A DNA stretch of 64,000 nt from Bradyrhizobium sp. RD5-C2 (GCF_019972155.1 NZ_BOVL01000019.1:693470-757469), one strand, 5' to 3'. Shown: positions 1 to 8,569, counted from the stretch's first letter. Program-made: numbers and translations. The notes: generated from the letters alone by a model not told the origin.

Positions 1-947
1 CGACCCTGGTCGTGCTGTCGCTGTCGAGCGAGACGCGGATGCCGTTCAAGGAAGCCGAGCTGAAGCCTCTGATCGCGGCGCAGAACAAGCCGGTGGTGTT
101 CTATTCCTATACGCTGCCGTCGCCATTCGCGCGGCAGGAGCTCGCGAACTCGGGCGTGGTGGTGCTCTCGGGATTGACCCATGTCGGCGTCGCGATGCGG
201 CGGTTGGCGGATTATGCCGCCTTCAAGCCCGCCCCCGAGATGGCGGCATCGGCCTCGCGGACGCACGATCTCTCCGCGCATCTCACGGCGAAGACGTTGT
301 CCGAACATGACAGCAAGGCGCTGCTGCGCGCGGCCGGCATCGCATTGCCGAACGAGGTGCTGGTGACCGACCGCGACGGGCTCGACGCGGCGATCGAGCG
401 GGCCGGATTTCCGCTGGTCATGAAGATTCAGTCGCCTGACATCGCGCACAAGAGTGAGGTCGGCGGCGTCCGCGTCAACATCGCCGCCAAGGGCGCGGCG
501 TTCACCGCCTATCGCGACGTGCTGGAGAGCGTGCAGCAGCAGCGACCTGAAGCAAAAATCCAAGGCGTGCTGGTCGGGCCGATGGCCAAGAAGGGCGTCG
601 AGATCATCGTCGGCACCATGACGGACGCGACCTTCGGGCCGATGGTGATGGTGGGGCTCGGCGGCATTACGACCGAGCTGTTCAAGGACGTGATCTATCG
701 TCCGGCGCCGGTGAGTCCGCCTGAGGCGACCGCGATGCTGGAGACCCTGAAAGCCGCGCCGCTGCTGCACGGCTTCCGCGGCGCGCCGAAAGCCGATGTC
801 GTGGCGCTGGCGCAGCTGATTTCGCAGATTTCAGTGCTGGCAGCGCAGCACCGCAGCGAAATCGCCGAGATCGAGGTCAATCCCGTGCTGGTGCACCCGG
901 AGGGGCAGGGCGTGACGATCGTCGATGCGCTGGTGGTGCCGAAATAA
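1..947 (+). CDS. Acyl-CoA synthetase (NDP/ADP-forming type), C-terminal part
   Basis: The reading frame is open from the first base, so the true start lies to the left and about 314 residues remain. The visible part covers the end of the succinyl-CoA-synthetase-like region followed by an ATP-grasp domain. This begins near NEVLVTDRDGLDAAIERAGF and continues with PLVMKIQSPDIAHKSEVGGV, a typical ATP-grasp opening, and ends with EIAEIEVNPVLVHPEGQGV. Family members of about 700 residues join CoA to acetate or other acids with ATP hydrolysis to ADP. The substrate cannot be read here. It points towards an acyl-CoA dehydrogenase/hydratase operon on the other strand, so short-chain or branched acyl-CoA metabolism is plausible. 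Its last 82 bases recur at 2941-3023. Confidence 0.85.
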   Translation, partial: TLVVLSLSSETRMPFKEAELKPLIAAQNKPVVFYSYTLPSPFARQELANSGVVVLSGLTHVGVAMRRLADYAAFKPAPEMAASASRTHDLSAHLTAKTLSEHDSKALLRAAGIALPNEVLVTDRDGLDAAIERAGFPLVMKIQSPDIAHKSEVGGVRVNIAAKGAAFTAYRDVLESVQQQRPEAKIQGVLVGPMAKKGVEIIVGTMTDATFGPMVMVGLGGITTELFKDVIYRPAPVSPPEATAMLETLKAAPLLHGFRGAPKADVVALAQLISQISVLAAQHRSEIAEIEVNPVLVHPEGQGVTIVDALVVPK

Positions 948-953
948 CTAGGT

Positions 954-1071
954 GTCGTCCCGGCGAAGGCCGGGACCCATACGCCGCGGCCGAAGAAAGA
1001 GGCACAAGCGGCGTCGGCTTCTCTTACAACTCAGTTCGGTGGTTATGGGTCCCAGCTTTCGCCGGGACGAC
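954..1071. repeat. Intergenic inverted repeat, GTCGTCCCGG family
   Basis: The outer arms are GTCGTCCCGGCGAAGGCCGG at the left and the matching ...CGCCGGGACGAC at the right; the inner arms include GGGACCCAT and ATGGGTCCC. The unit starts six bases after the synthetase stop codon. Related units occur at 3041-3159, 3201-3225, 22363-22388, 39791-39912, 43459-43589 and 59953-60101. It may act as a transcript 3' end, but that is an inference. Confidence 0.8.
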
Positions 1072-1145
1072 CGTGTTGAGAGAGCGGCGCACACGAGGGG
1101 TCTGATTTCCGCGGATGCAAACCCCTCATCCGGCGCTGCGCGCCA

Positions 1146-1168
1146 CCTTCTCCCACAAGGGGAGAAGG
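1146..1168. repeat. Short hairpin, CCTTCTCCC / GGGAGAAGG
   Basis: This perfect 9-bp stem with a 5-base loop lies between the synthetase and the convergent peroxidase gene. It resembles the common CTTCTCCC...GGGAGAAG intergenic hairpins of Bradyrhizobium. It could terminate transcription from either side, though there is no clear U tract. The rest of 1072-1284 shows no convincing gene. Confidence 0.5.
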
Positions 1169-1284
1169 GAGGAGTTCGCCGCTCCGTGAAGTCGCGGTTT
1201 GGTCGACGACGTAAATATCAAGGCCGCCGCGCAGGGGGACGCGGCGGCTATAGGATGACGAACGGGCTTACCCGGCCCCCGAAG

Positions 1285-2781
1285 CTATTTTCCGAGAGCG
1301 ATCCGGACGAGGTCCTTCAGCGCGAAATTGGGGCCGGATCCGGGGAACCAGTTCTTGTTCATGTTGAGGATCGAGCTGTTGTCACCGAACATCAGCCCGA
1401 CGAAGACTTCCGCGACGATCCGCCCGCCGACCGGTCCGAGCCGCGGCGTCGTCACCTCGACGTCCGATTTGACCGGAATTTTCACTTTCACCGCGTGATG
1501 CATCGCCTCGGCGAGTATGTAGGTCCACAACGGACAATTCTTGCGGAAGACCGGATCCACCGAGAGGATGTTCGGCAGTGGGGTGTCGGGCTTGTCCACG
1601 CCCTGACCGATCAGAATCTCCTCGTCGTTGAGCGGCTGAACGCCCATCGCGTAGGCGATGTCCTGGCCCGACGGCAGGCCCAGCCGCCAGCCACGCAGCA
1701 GGTTGCGCTCCGCAAGCACCGACGGGTTGGAAGCGACCGCGGGTGGTAGATTCGCCAGCGGATTGACCAGCGCAGTATCGATGCGATAGGCGAACTGCAG
1801 CCGCTTGGCCTTGACCGCGTCGTCGCCGTCATAGTCGCGCGTGTCGATGTCGATGAAGCGGCCCCAGTCGATGGCCCAGGCCGGGTTCATCTCGCGGAAG
1901 CCGGTCAAGCCTTCCTTGTTCTGGCCGCTCGGAAAGATCGGAAGCAGGACGCCGTCGTTCAAACGGTATCCCGGCCGGATCATCGAATGACCGAGCCGAT
2001 AGCCCGCAACCGAGAACTCCACGGGCATGAAGGGCTCGTTCTTCCAGTGGAAGTATTTCAGCTTCGACTGGTCATATCGTCCGCCGGTCTTGAGCTGGTC
2101 GAGCACGCCGTGATCGACGATCCGCGGCAGGAAGTCGTACAGCACGATATACTGGTAGTAGTGTCGCACGATCCGTTGCAGGTCGGAGAATTCGGCGTCG
2201 GGGTGCCGCTTCAGCATCGCATTGTGAAAGCGATGAAACAGGCCCTGCAACTGCGAGACGATCGTGTTTTCGTCGTTGCGCGGATCGCCGATCAGGGCGC
2301 GTTTCACCGGCGCTCCGTTCCTCGGGAGGTCGTGGGCGTCCGGGTCGTTGGCGCCATGTATCGGGTTGCCGAGCAGGAAGCCGTTGCTGCCGTCATACAG
2401 ATAGGGCTGGTCGTCCGGGCCGCGGCCGTAGATGCAGTCAAGATCGAATGCAGGCGTCCGGTAGTCGGTCAACGCATCCGGATCGTTGCGCTTCTGCAGT
2501 GAGCTGTTCGGGTCGAATGTCAGGTCGTGGTCGATGAACTGGCCGAAATACGTATAGAGCGCGGGGATCCCGCTCTCCTCGTCGTCGCGTCCGTCCTTCG
2601 GATCGTCGGGGGACGACGTCATCGCCTTCGCAAGCTTGGCAAGCGCGTTCTGCGCGTCGGTGTCGGTCTTTCCAAATGTCGCTGGCTCCATGCGGAACAT
2701 GCGACCGAACCGACCCTGAAAAAGCGGCGAACTGGCCGTTGTGGACAGCCCGCGAACGGGAACGGAATGCTTGGCAGTCAT
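1285..2781 (-). CDS. Haem peroxidase, animal-type (peroxidase-cyclooxygenase superfamily)
   Basis: This is a 498-residue protein without a signal peptide or membrane segment. It carries the residues that define myeloperoxidase-like enzymes. FGQFIDHDLTFDP gives Asp84, distal His85 and calcium-site Asp86. GDPRNDE gives Arg168 and Glu171. HRFHN lies at 183-187, and YRLGHSM gives a proximal His265. Asp84 and Glu171 sit where mammalian enzymes form ester bonds to haem. The likely reaction is H2O2-dependent oxidation of halides or small organics; the true substrate is unknown. The gene stands alone, in reverse orientation, between a synthetase gene and a displaced copy of that gene's 3' end, which suggests acquisition as a discrete insert. 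Confidence 0.88.
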   Translation of the reverse strand: MTAKHSVPVRGLSTTASSPLFQGRFGRMFRMEPATFGKTDTDAQNALAKLAKAMTSSPDDPKDGRDDEESGIPALYTYFGQFIDHDLTFDPNSSLQKRNDPDALTDYRTPAFDLDCIYGRGPDDQPYLYDGSNGFLLGNPIHGANDPDAHDLPRNGAPVKRALIGDPRNDENTIVSQLQGLFHRFHNAMLKRHPDAEFSDLQRIVRHYYQYIVLYDFLPRIVDHGVLDQLKTGGRYDQSKLKYFHWKNEPFMPVEFSVAGYRLGHSMIRPGYRLNDGVLLPIFPSGQNKEGLTGFREMNPAWAIDWGRFIDIDTRDYDGDDAVKAKRLQFAYRIDTALVNPLANLPPAVASNPSVLAERNLLRGWRLGLPSGQDIAYAMGVQPLNDEEILIGQGVDKPDTPLPNILSVDPVFRKNCPLWTYILAEAMHHAVKVKIPVKSDVEVTTPRLGPVGGRIVAEVFVGLMFGDNSSILNMNKNWFPGSGPNFALKDLVRIALGK

Positions 2782-2940
2782 TGCGTTGCTCCATGCTGTG
2801 ATGAATACGGAGCGCCCAATGTCGGACTGTACGGCCGGTAGCGGACTTCAAATGTGAATTATCTCTCAGGAGTCGCATGAATATATAATACCACTCATGA
2901 TCGTGTGAATGGATTGGCCGACGATCACGCGTGTGCATGC
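2782..2940. other. Peroxidase upstream region, locally AT-richer
   Basis: This region upstream of the peroxidase is clearly richer in A and T than its surroundings (for example ATGAATATATAATACCACTC near 2877-2896), as expected for a promoter or a foreign segment. No convincing gene is seen. Frames running through it are short and lack coding character. Confidence 0.5.
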
Positions 2941-3023
2941 ATCGCCGAGATTGAGGTTAATCCCGTGCTGATGCCATCCGGAGGGGCAGGGCGTGACGAT
3001 GGTCGATGCGCTGGTGGTGCCGA
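2941..3023 (+). pseudogene. Displaced duplicate of the acyl-CoA synthetase 3' end
   Basis: Positions 2941-3023 match 861-942 with five substitutions and one inserted base, by eye. Both start ATCGCCGAGAT and run to GCTGGTGGTGCCGA. The inserted base breaks the frame. Two of the substitutions (ATC to ATT, GTC to GTT) are silent third-position changes, which suggests the copy came from a diverged homologous allele and did not arise by simple decay. Together with the intact end at 861-947 it brackets the peroxidase gene. Confidence 0.8.
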
Positions 3024-3040
3024 GGGGTTAGTCAACTTTC

Positions 3041-3159
3041 GTCATTCCGGGACATCGCAAAGCGATGGGGCCGGAATCCATGCTCACGATCGTGGTTATG
3101 GATTCTCTGATGTGCAATTGCACATCAAAGCTCGCGACTTTGTCGCGCCCCGGAATGAC
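3041..3159. repeat. Intergenic inverted repeat, GTCATTCCGG family, with nested palindrome
   Basis: The outer arms are GTCATTCCGG and CCGGAATGAC. Inside, 3109-3128 forms the perfect palindrome TGATGTGCAATTGCACATCA. A related unit is at 59953-60101. It directly follows the synthetase 3'-end remnant. Confidence 0.8.
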
Positions 3160-3200
3160 GAGTGGAAAAAGGCGTGCCCTTTCCGCGGGCCGCGGCGTAT

Positions 3201-3225
3201 GGGTCCCGGCTTTCGCCGGGACGAC
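3201..3225. repeat. Half unit of the GTCGTCCCGG repeat
   Basis: GGGTCCCGGCTTTCGCCGGG followed by ACGAC repeats the right-hand arm of the element at 954-1071. It sits just downstream of the enoyl-CoA hydratase gene and can fold into a short GC-rich hairpin. Confidence 0.65.
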
Positions 3226-3251
3226 GCATTGAGAGAGCAGCGCTTGCGGCC

Positions 3252-4052
3252 TTACCGTCCCTTGAAGTTCGCGACGCGGCGCTCGGCGGTGGCCTTGACG
3301 CCTTCCTTGAAGTCTTCGGTCGCGCGCAGCTTGGTCTGCTCTTCCAGCTCGTGGTTGGTCGCGGCGAGCACGCGGTCGGCGAGGCCGGCGCGCATGGTGG
3401 CGCGGGTCGAGACCAGGCCGAGCGGCGAGCATTCGGCGATCTCCTGCGCGAGCTTCATCGCCTCGGCGCGCACCTGGCCCTGCGGCACCAGCACGTTGGC
3501 AAGGCCCCAGCGATAGGCCTCTTCGCCGGTGACGCGGCGGCTGGTGTAGAACATCAGCTCGGCGTTGTTCTTGCCGATCAGCTCCGGCAGCGTCGTGGTC
3601 AGGCCGAAGCCCGGATGGAAGCCGAGCTTGGTGAAGTTCGCCGCGAAGCGCGCCTCGGGGCAGGCGACGCGGAAGTCGGCCGAGACCGCAAGGCCGAGGC
3701 CGCCGCCGATCGCGGCGCCATGGATCGCCGCGACGATCGGCTTCTTGTTGCGGAAGATGCGCACCGCTTGAACATAGAGATGGTTGATCGGCAGGTTCGA
3801 GGCCGGATCGCTCTTGGCGCGCTCCTCCTGCTCCTGGCGGACCGGATCGCCGAAATTGGCACCGGCGCAGAACGCCTTGCCCTGGGCGGCGAGCACCGAG
3901 GCGCGGATCTCGATGTTGTTGTCGAACTCCTCCAGCGCGTCGGCGATCTGGTTGATCAGCGCGACGTCGAAGAAATTCAGCGGCGGTTTGCGGATTTCGA
4001 TCAGGCCGACATGGCCATGAGTCTCGACGCCGATATCAGTATATTTGGTCAT
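3252..4052 (-). CDS. Enoyl-CoA hydratase/isomerase family protein
   Basis: I chose the start at 4052 (MTKYTDIGVETHG) because a well-placed AGGAC precedes it; longer forms run into the upstream dehydrogenase gene. The product is 266 residues, normal for the crotonase fold. AFCAGANFGDP (oxyanion-hole region) and GAAIGGGLGLA (second oxyanion-hole segment) are present. It is the last gene of a three-gene operon behind two acyl-CoA dehydrogenase-like genes (17-bp gap). It therefore probably hydrates the enoyl-CoA they make; the chain type is not determinable. Confidence 0.88.
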   Translation of the reverse strand: MTKYTDIGVETHGHVGLIEIRKPPLNFFDVALINQIADALEEFDNNIEIRASVLAAQGKAFCAGANFGDPVRQEQEERAKSDPASNLPINHLYVQAVRIFRNKKPIVAAIHGAAIGGGLGLAVSADFRVACPEARFAANFTKLGFHPGFGLTTTLPELIGKNNAELMFYTSRRVTGEEAYRWGLANVLVPQGQVRAEAMKLAQEIAECSPLGLVSTRATMRAGLADRVLAATNHELEEQTKLRATEDFKEGVKATAERRVANFKGR

Positions 4053-4069
4053 GATCTGTCCTCGTTGAA

Positions 4070-5230
4070 TTAACGCAAGCCCAAACCGCGGGCGATGATG
4101 CCGCGCAGCACTTCCGTGGTGCCGCCCTGGATCGTCAGCTTGGGCGCGGTCTTGATGGCGAAATCGAGCTGCTTTTCCAGCGTCTCGCGGTTGGTCGCGG
4201 TCTCCTCGACGAACGCCGCGAGATCGCGGACGCGATGCGGCAGCTGCTGCTCCCAAACCGTGCCGATGTCCTTGACGATCGAGGCCTCCACCACCGGCTC
4301 CTTGCCGGCCTGCAGCATGCCCGCCACTGACACCGACATGCGGCGCATGGTGTGAACTTGCGCGACCAGCCGTCCGATGCCCTCGGCGCTGCGGGTGTCC
4401 GGATTCTTGCCGACCGCGCGTACGAGCTCGGTGAGCACGTAATAGGTTTCGAGAAAGCGCTCGGGGCCGGAGCGTTCATAGGCAAGCTCCGACGTCGCCT
4501 GCTTCCAGGCGCCGTCGACTTCGCCCAGCACGTGATCGTCGGGCACGAAGTAATCGGTGAACACCACCTCGTTGAATTCGAACTGGCCGGTGATCTGGCC
4601 GATCGGATTCACCTGGATGCCCGGCTGCTTCATCTTGACCAGGAACTGGGTCAGGCCGTGGCGGCGGTTTTCCTTGGTCGGCTGCGAGGTACGGAAGATC
4701 GCGATCATGTAGTCGGCGATGTGCGCCGACGAGGTCCAGATCTTGGTGCCGTTGATCAGATAGCCGCCGTCCGTCTTGGTGGCGCGGGTCTTCGCCGCGA
4801 ACAGGTCGGAGCCTGAGTTCGGCTCGCTCATGCCGATGGCGAAGCAGACCTCGCCGCGGCAGATCCGCGGCAGGATATCCATCTTGATGTGCTCGGGCGC
4901 GTATTTCAAAAGCACCGGGCCGCTCTGGCGATCGGCGACGAAGAAGCGCCGGGTCGGCGCGTTCGCCACCCGCATCTCCTCGGTCACGACGTAACGTTCG
5001 AGGAACGAGCGCTCCTGCCCGCCGTATTTCTTCGGCCAGGTCATGCCGAGCCAGCCCTTGGCGCCGACGCGGCGGGAGAATTCCGGCGCGTCATTGTCCT
5101 CGCGGTTCGGCGCGTAGGGATCGAAGGTGCCGGCGGCGATTTCCTCGGCGAGGAATGCGCGCACTTCCTTGCGGAGCTGCTCGCACTTTTCCGGCAGGCG
5201 GATCGGATCGAAACGAAGGGCTGCAGTCAT
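4070..5230 (-). CDS. Acyl-CoA dehydrogenase, large/catalytic subunit type
   Basis: This is a 386-residue FAD flavoprotein of the acyl-CoA dehydrogenase family. CFAIGMSEPNSGSD and GTKIWTSSAHIADY mark the flavin- and substrate-binding middle domain, and the C-terminus QGGTTEVLRGIIARGLGLR is the family's usual end. AGGAC precedes ATG 5230. It lies 30 bp after a second, more divergent dehydrogenase gene. Such pairs form heteromeric dehydrogenases for unusual acyl-CoAs (pimeloyl-CoA PimC/PimD in Rhodopseudomonas, FadE pairs for steroid side chains in actinobacteria). A hetero-oligomer is inferred here. Confidence 0.9.
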   Translation of the reverse strand: MTAALRFDPIRLPEKCEQLRKEVRAFLAEEIAAGTFDPYAPNREDNDAPEFSRRVGAKGWLGMTWPKKYGGQERSFLERYVVTEEMRVANAPTRRFFVADRQSGPVLLKYAPEHIKMDILPRICRGEVCFAIGMSEPNSGSDLFAAKTRATKTDGGYLINGTKIWTSSAHIADYMIAIFRTSQPTKENRRHGLTQFLVKMKQPGIQVNPIGQITGQFEFNEVVFTDYFVPDDHVLGEVDGAWKQATSELAYERSGPERFLETYYVLTELVRAVGKNPDTRSAEGIGRLVAQVHTMRRMSVSVAGMLQAGKEPVVEASIVKDIGTVWEQQLPHRVRDLAAFVEETATNRETLEKQLDFAIKTAPKLTIQGGTTEVLRGIIARGLGLR

Positions 5231-5260
5231 GATGTCCAGTCCTGATCTTTCTGCCTGATC

Positions 5261-6364
5261 TCAGCGCGAAGCCACCAGAGGCCACAATTCATCGGCGCCA
5301 CGGTCGGCGACGAGCTTGCCGAGCTCGACCGCCCAGTAGCTCTCCGAGCCGAAATCGTCGCGCCACGCCAGCGCGCGCAGCGAATAACGATGCAGGATGT
5401 GCTCGTTGGTGAAGCCGATCGCGCCATGCACCTGGTGCGCAATGCCACTGCCTTTCTCGGCCGCTTCCGAACAGCGAATCTTGGCCGCCGCGGCTTCGAG
5501 GAACACCGCGTCATTGTCGAACGACGCAGCGTTCGCGATGGTGTCGGCCGCCGAAGTCGCGGCGGCCAGCGCCGCGGCGGACTCGCCGGCGAGGCGGGCG
5601 AGGTTGTGCTGCACCGCCTGGAACTTGGAGATCTTCTTCTCGAACGCGACGCGTTCGTTGGAGTAGCGCACGGAGATGTCGAGCATCGATTCCAGGGAGC
5701 CAGCGATCTGGAGTGACCGCACCACGCCGCCCATCAGCATCAGCGTGGTCTGGTCAAAACCCTTCGGCGCCGATTTGGTCGTGACCGGCTGCACCTTGTC
5801 GAGCGTGACGGTGTCGTTGTGATCGCCGCCGAGTCCAATGCCGGATTCGATCCGGCACTTCGCGGCATCGACCAGCGCGATCGAGATGCCGCCATTGCCG
5901 GTTGCCAGCACCGCGAAATGTTTCGCGTCTTTCGCGAACGGCACGCCGCGGGCACGGCCGGAGAGCGAGCCGTCGGCGCCAACAGTGATGCGGTCCTTCG
6001 GGCTTGCCGGCAGCACGGTCATCTCGCCTTCCGCGGAGGTGATCTTGCCTTGCGTCAGCAGCCAGCCGGCCAGCATTGTTTCGGCCAGCGGAACAGCGAT
6101 CGCATGCCGCCCGGCGACGTTGAGGACGCTGAAACCTTCCGCGAGACTGGCGCCGGAACCACCGAGATCGTCGGGCACCCAGGACAGCGGCAAGCCGGCT
6201 TCGGTCAGCGCCTGCCACAGCGGCGCCTTCCATGCGCCCTGCTTGTCGTGATTGATGGTTTGGGCATCCGCGAGATCGGCGAAAATCTTTTCCGCGGTCT
6301 CGGCGACGATGTTCTCACTCTCCGCCACAGCGTTCCTCGTGTTGATTGGCTTGGGGCTCGCCAT
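5261..6364 (-). CDS. Acyl-CoA dehydrogenase-like protein, small subunit type
   Basis: This 367-residue acyl-CoA dehydrogenase relative has a short, diverged N-terminal half. YSNERVAFEKKISKFQAVQH and HQVHGAIGFTNEHILHRYS are the conserved C-terminal helices. It opens the operon with the large-subunit gene (30-bp gap) and the enoyl-CoA hydratase. By analogy with PimD-like partners it probably supplies half of a heteromeric dehydrogenase. Which subunit carries the catalytic base was not established. Confidence 0.83.
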   Translation of the reverse strand: MASPKPINTRNAVAESENIVAETAEKIFADLADAQTINHDKQGAWKAPLWQALTEAGLPLSWVPDDLGGSGASLAEGFSVLNVAGRHAIAVPLAETMLAGWLLTQGKITSAEGEMTVLPASPKDRITVGADGSLSGRARGVPFAKDAKHFAVLATGNGGISIALVDAAKCRIESGIGLGGDHNDTVTLDKVQPVTTKSAPKGFDQTTLMLMGGVVRSLQIAGSLESMLDISVRYSNERVAFEKKISKFQAVQHNLARLAGESAAALAAATSAADTIANAASFDNDAVFLEAAAAKIRCSEAAEKGSGIAHQVHGAIGFTNEHILHRYSLRALAWRDDFGSESYWAVELGKLVADRGADELWPLVASR

Positions 6365-6710
6365 TCGGCTGGCCCTGTTTGCGATGTTGTCTTGCGCTCA
6401 ATGATGCGGAAAAGCCATAGCCGTGACAAGCGTTGCCCGCAGGGCCACTTGCGCGGATGGCATGAAGCCGGATCAGGCGCATGAATTCCGCATTGTGAAC
6501 TTTCGACCGCCTCCGTTTGTATGCCACGCGCAAGAGCAAATTGGCCGGTGACATCAATTCAGTCCGCCAGATGAAACTCGATCGCCTTCCGCGATCGGCG
6601 GCAGGTTCGGGCCGACGACGCCCGCGCCGGGCGTGACCGGGCCGAGCGATAAGCATATGAGTTCTGATGAACTCATGCTTAGCTTGAGGCCGGGATCGGA
6701 GGTGGCTTGG

Positions 6711-7472
6711 ATGAAGATGCATATGCTGTCGGGCGGGCGTCTGCGGATGTCGAGGCGAACCTACCTGCCTGATGCTGAGCGCGGCGAGATGATCGATCTG
6801 CCGGTCGCCTGCGTGCTGTTGCGGCACGCGCAGGGAAATGTGCTGTTCGACACCGGATGCCATCCCGATGTCGCGACCGATCCCGAAGGACGGCTCGGCG
6901 CGCTTGCCAAATACATGCAGCCGATCATGCCGGCGGACGATCATGTGCTGACGAGCCTGAAGGCGGTCGGCCTCGGCCCCGACGATATCGACGTGGTGAT
7001 CTGCTCCCACCTGCACACCGATCATTGCGGCTGCAATGCCTTCTTCAAGAAGGCGACGATGTTCGTCCATGCGCTCGAGATCGAGGCCGCGAATGCCGAC
7101 AACGCGTTCGATCGCGGATACATCAAGGCGGACTGGGATCATCCGCTGAAGATGGAGATCTTCGACCGGCAGATGGATGTGTTCGGTGACGGCAGACTGA
7201 CACTGGTGCCGCTGCCGGGACATTCCAAGGGAACGACCGGCGCGCTGGTCAAGCTCGACAACAGCGGCGAATACCTGCTGGCGTCCGACTCGCTCAGCGT
7301 GCGCGCCAATCTCGATCAGCGGACCTCGCCGCGCAACAGCCTCGATGTCGACCAGTTCCTGAACTCGCTCGACGAGATCGCCAAGCTGGAGGCCGCCGGC
7401 GTCAAGATCATCTGCGGCCATGACGAAGCGCAGTGGGCCGGCCTGCAAAAGGGCGTGAACGCATATACGTGA
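6711..7472 (+). CDS. Metallo-beta-lactamase-fold hydrolase, N-acyl homoserine lactonase-like
   Basis: I chose ATG 6711 because GGAGGTGG lies five bases upstream; in-frame ATGs further left lack such a site. The 253-residue protein has the zinc-binding motif SHLHTDHCG (His100, His102, Asp104, His105), a further His in PLPGHSKGTTGALV, and an Asp in LLASDSLS. This arrangement and length match the dinuclear lactonase branch (AiiA/AttM-like). Opening of an acyl-homoserine lactone or related lactone is the likely reaction, but other esters are possible. No signal peptide is seen. It is followed by an SDR gene about 100 bp downstream. Confidence 0.85.
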   Translation: MKMHMLSGGRLRMSRRTYLPDAERGEMIDLPVACVLLRHAQGNVLFDTGCHPDVATDPEGRLGALAKYMQPIMPADDHVLTSLKAVGLGPDDIDVVICSHLHTDHCGCNAFFKKATMFVHALEIEAANADNAFDRGYIKADWDHPLKMEIFDRQMDVFGDGRLTLVPLPGHSKGTTGALVKLDNSGEYLLASDSLSVRANLDQRTSPRNSLDVDQFLNSLDEIAKLEAAGVKIICGHDEAQWAGLQKGVNAYT

Positions 7473-7576
7473 GGACCTGCGCCTGAGGCTTTGGCGCGGT
7501 TTGCAGATGGCATCCCGCGCGATATGGTATGCCGCCGCCGGAGTTCATCTGGCTCACAACAACAAGGAAAATGCAG

Positions 7577-8359
7577 ATGTCCAAGGATGGTTTGTGCGCG
7601 ATCGTGACGGGATCGGCATCGGGCCTCGGCGCCGCCACCGCGCAAATCCTCGCCACGCAGGGCGCGCGCCTCATCATCAACTATTCCAACAGCAAGGCGG
7701 AAGCCGAAGCGACCGCGGAAGCCTGCCGCAAGCAGGGCGCCGAGGTGCTGGTGGTGCAGGGCGACGTCTCGCGCGATGAGGACTGCAAGAAGATCGCGGC
7801 TGCCGCGCAGGGCTGGGGTCGCCTCGACGTGCTGGTCAACAATGCCGGCACCACCAAGCATGTGCCGCATCACGATCTCGACGGCCTGACCGCGGAGGAT
7901 TTCCAGCGCATCTATGCCGTCAACACCATCGGCCCGTTTCAGATGGTCCGCGCCGCGCGGGCACTGCTCGAGGCCGGGGCGAAGGCATCGGGCCGTCCGT
8001 CGGCGGTGGTGAACGTCTCCTCGATCGCCGGCATTTCCGGCGGCGGTTCGTCGGTCGCCTATGCCGCGAGCAAGGGCGCGCTCAACACCATGACGCAGTC
8101 GCTGGCGCGCGCGCTGGCGCCGTTGATCCGTGTCAACACGGTGTGCCCGGGCTATATCGATACGCCCTGGTTCACCAAGGGCCGCGGCGAGGACGGCGCC
8201 AAGCAGGTGCGCGATGCCGTGGTCGCGCGCGTGCCGCTGAAGGTCGCGTCAACGGCCGAAGATATCGCCAATCTCGTCTGCTTCCTAGCAAGCCCGGCGT
8301 CGAGCAACATGACCGGCGAATTCGTCCGCATGGACGCCGGCATGCATCTGATTCAGTGA
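7577..8359 (+). CDS. SDR-family oxidoreductase
   Basis: The start at 7577 has AAGGAA seven bases upstream; the nearer ATG at 7571 is too close to that site. The 260-residue protein shows the NAD(P)-binding TGSASGLGAA near residue 11, NNAG, the catalytic Ser in VVNVSSIAGISGG, and YAASK with the catalytic Tyr and Lys. It is a classical SDR acting on an alcohol or ketone of unknown identity. A strong hairpin follows at 8398-8425. Confidence 0.9.
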   Translation: MSKDGLCAIVTGSASGLGAATAQILATQGARLIINYSNSKAEAEATAEACRKQGAEVLVVQGDVSRDEDCKKIAAAAQGWGRLDVLVNNAGTTKHVPHHDLDGLTAEDFQRIYAVNTIGPFQMVRAARALLEAGAKASGRPSAVVNVSSIAGISGGGSSVAYAASKGALNTMTQSLARALAPLIRVNTVCPGYIDTPWFTKGRGEDGAKQVRDAVVARVPLKVASTAEDIANLVCFLASPASSNMTGEFVRMDAGMHLIQ

Positions 8360-8397
8360 CGTAGTCATCCACGTCTTGAGAGTGATTGCAGAAACGA

Positions 8398-8425
8398 AAG
8401 ATGCCCGGGCGTGCCCGGGCATCTT
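8398..8425 (+). terminator. Terminator-like hairpin
   Basis: AAGATGCCCGGG, loop CGTG, then CCCGGGCATCTT forms a perfect 12-bp stem 39 bp after the SDR stop codon. There is no long U tract, so termination is likely but not certain. Confidence 0.6.
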
Positions 8426-8455
8426 CATGTTGAAGCGGTCTTCGGCTTGTTGTCC

Positions 8456-8561
8456 CGTCATTCCGGGATGGTGCGTTAGCACCAGACCTCAGGTGCGCAA
8501 TTGCGCACCGGGGAATCTCGAGATCCCGGGTTCGATGCTACGCATCGCCCCGGGATGACGG
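8456..8561. repeat. Intergenic inverted repeat with nested palindrome
   Basis: The arms CGTCATTCCGGGATG and CCCGGGATGACG flank an inner perfect palindrome GGTGCGCAATTGCGCACC at 8492-8509. It lies between the convergent SDR gene and the small membrane-protein gene. Confidence 0.75.
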
Positions 8562-8569
8562 CTTTGCCG

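Noticed and set aside
954..1071. Dispersed inverted repeats as a CRISPR array
   Set aside because: Units are far apart, internally palindromic and without regular spacers; no cas genes.
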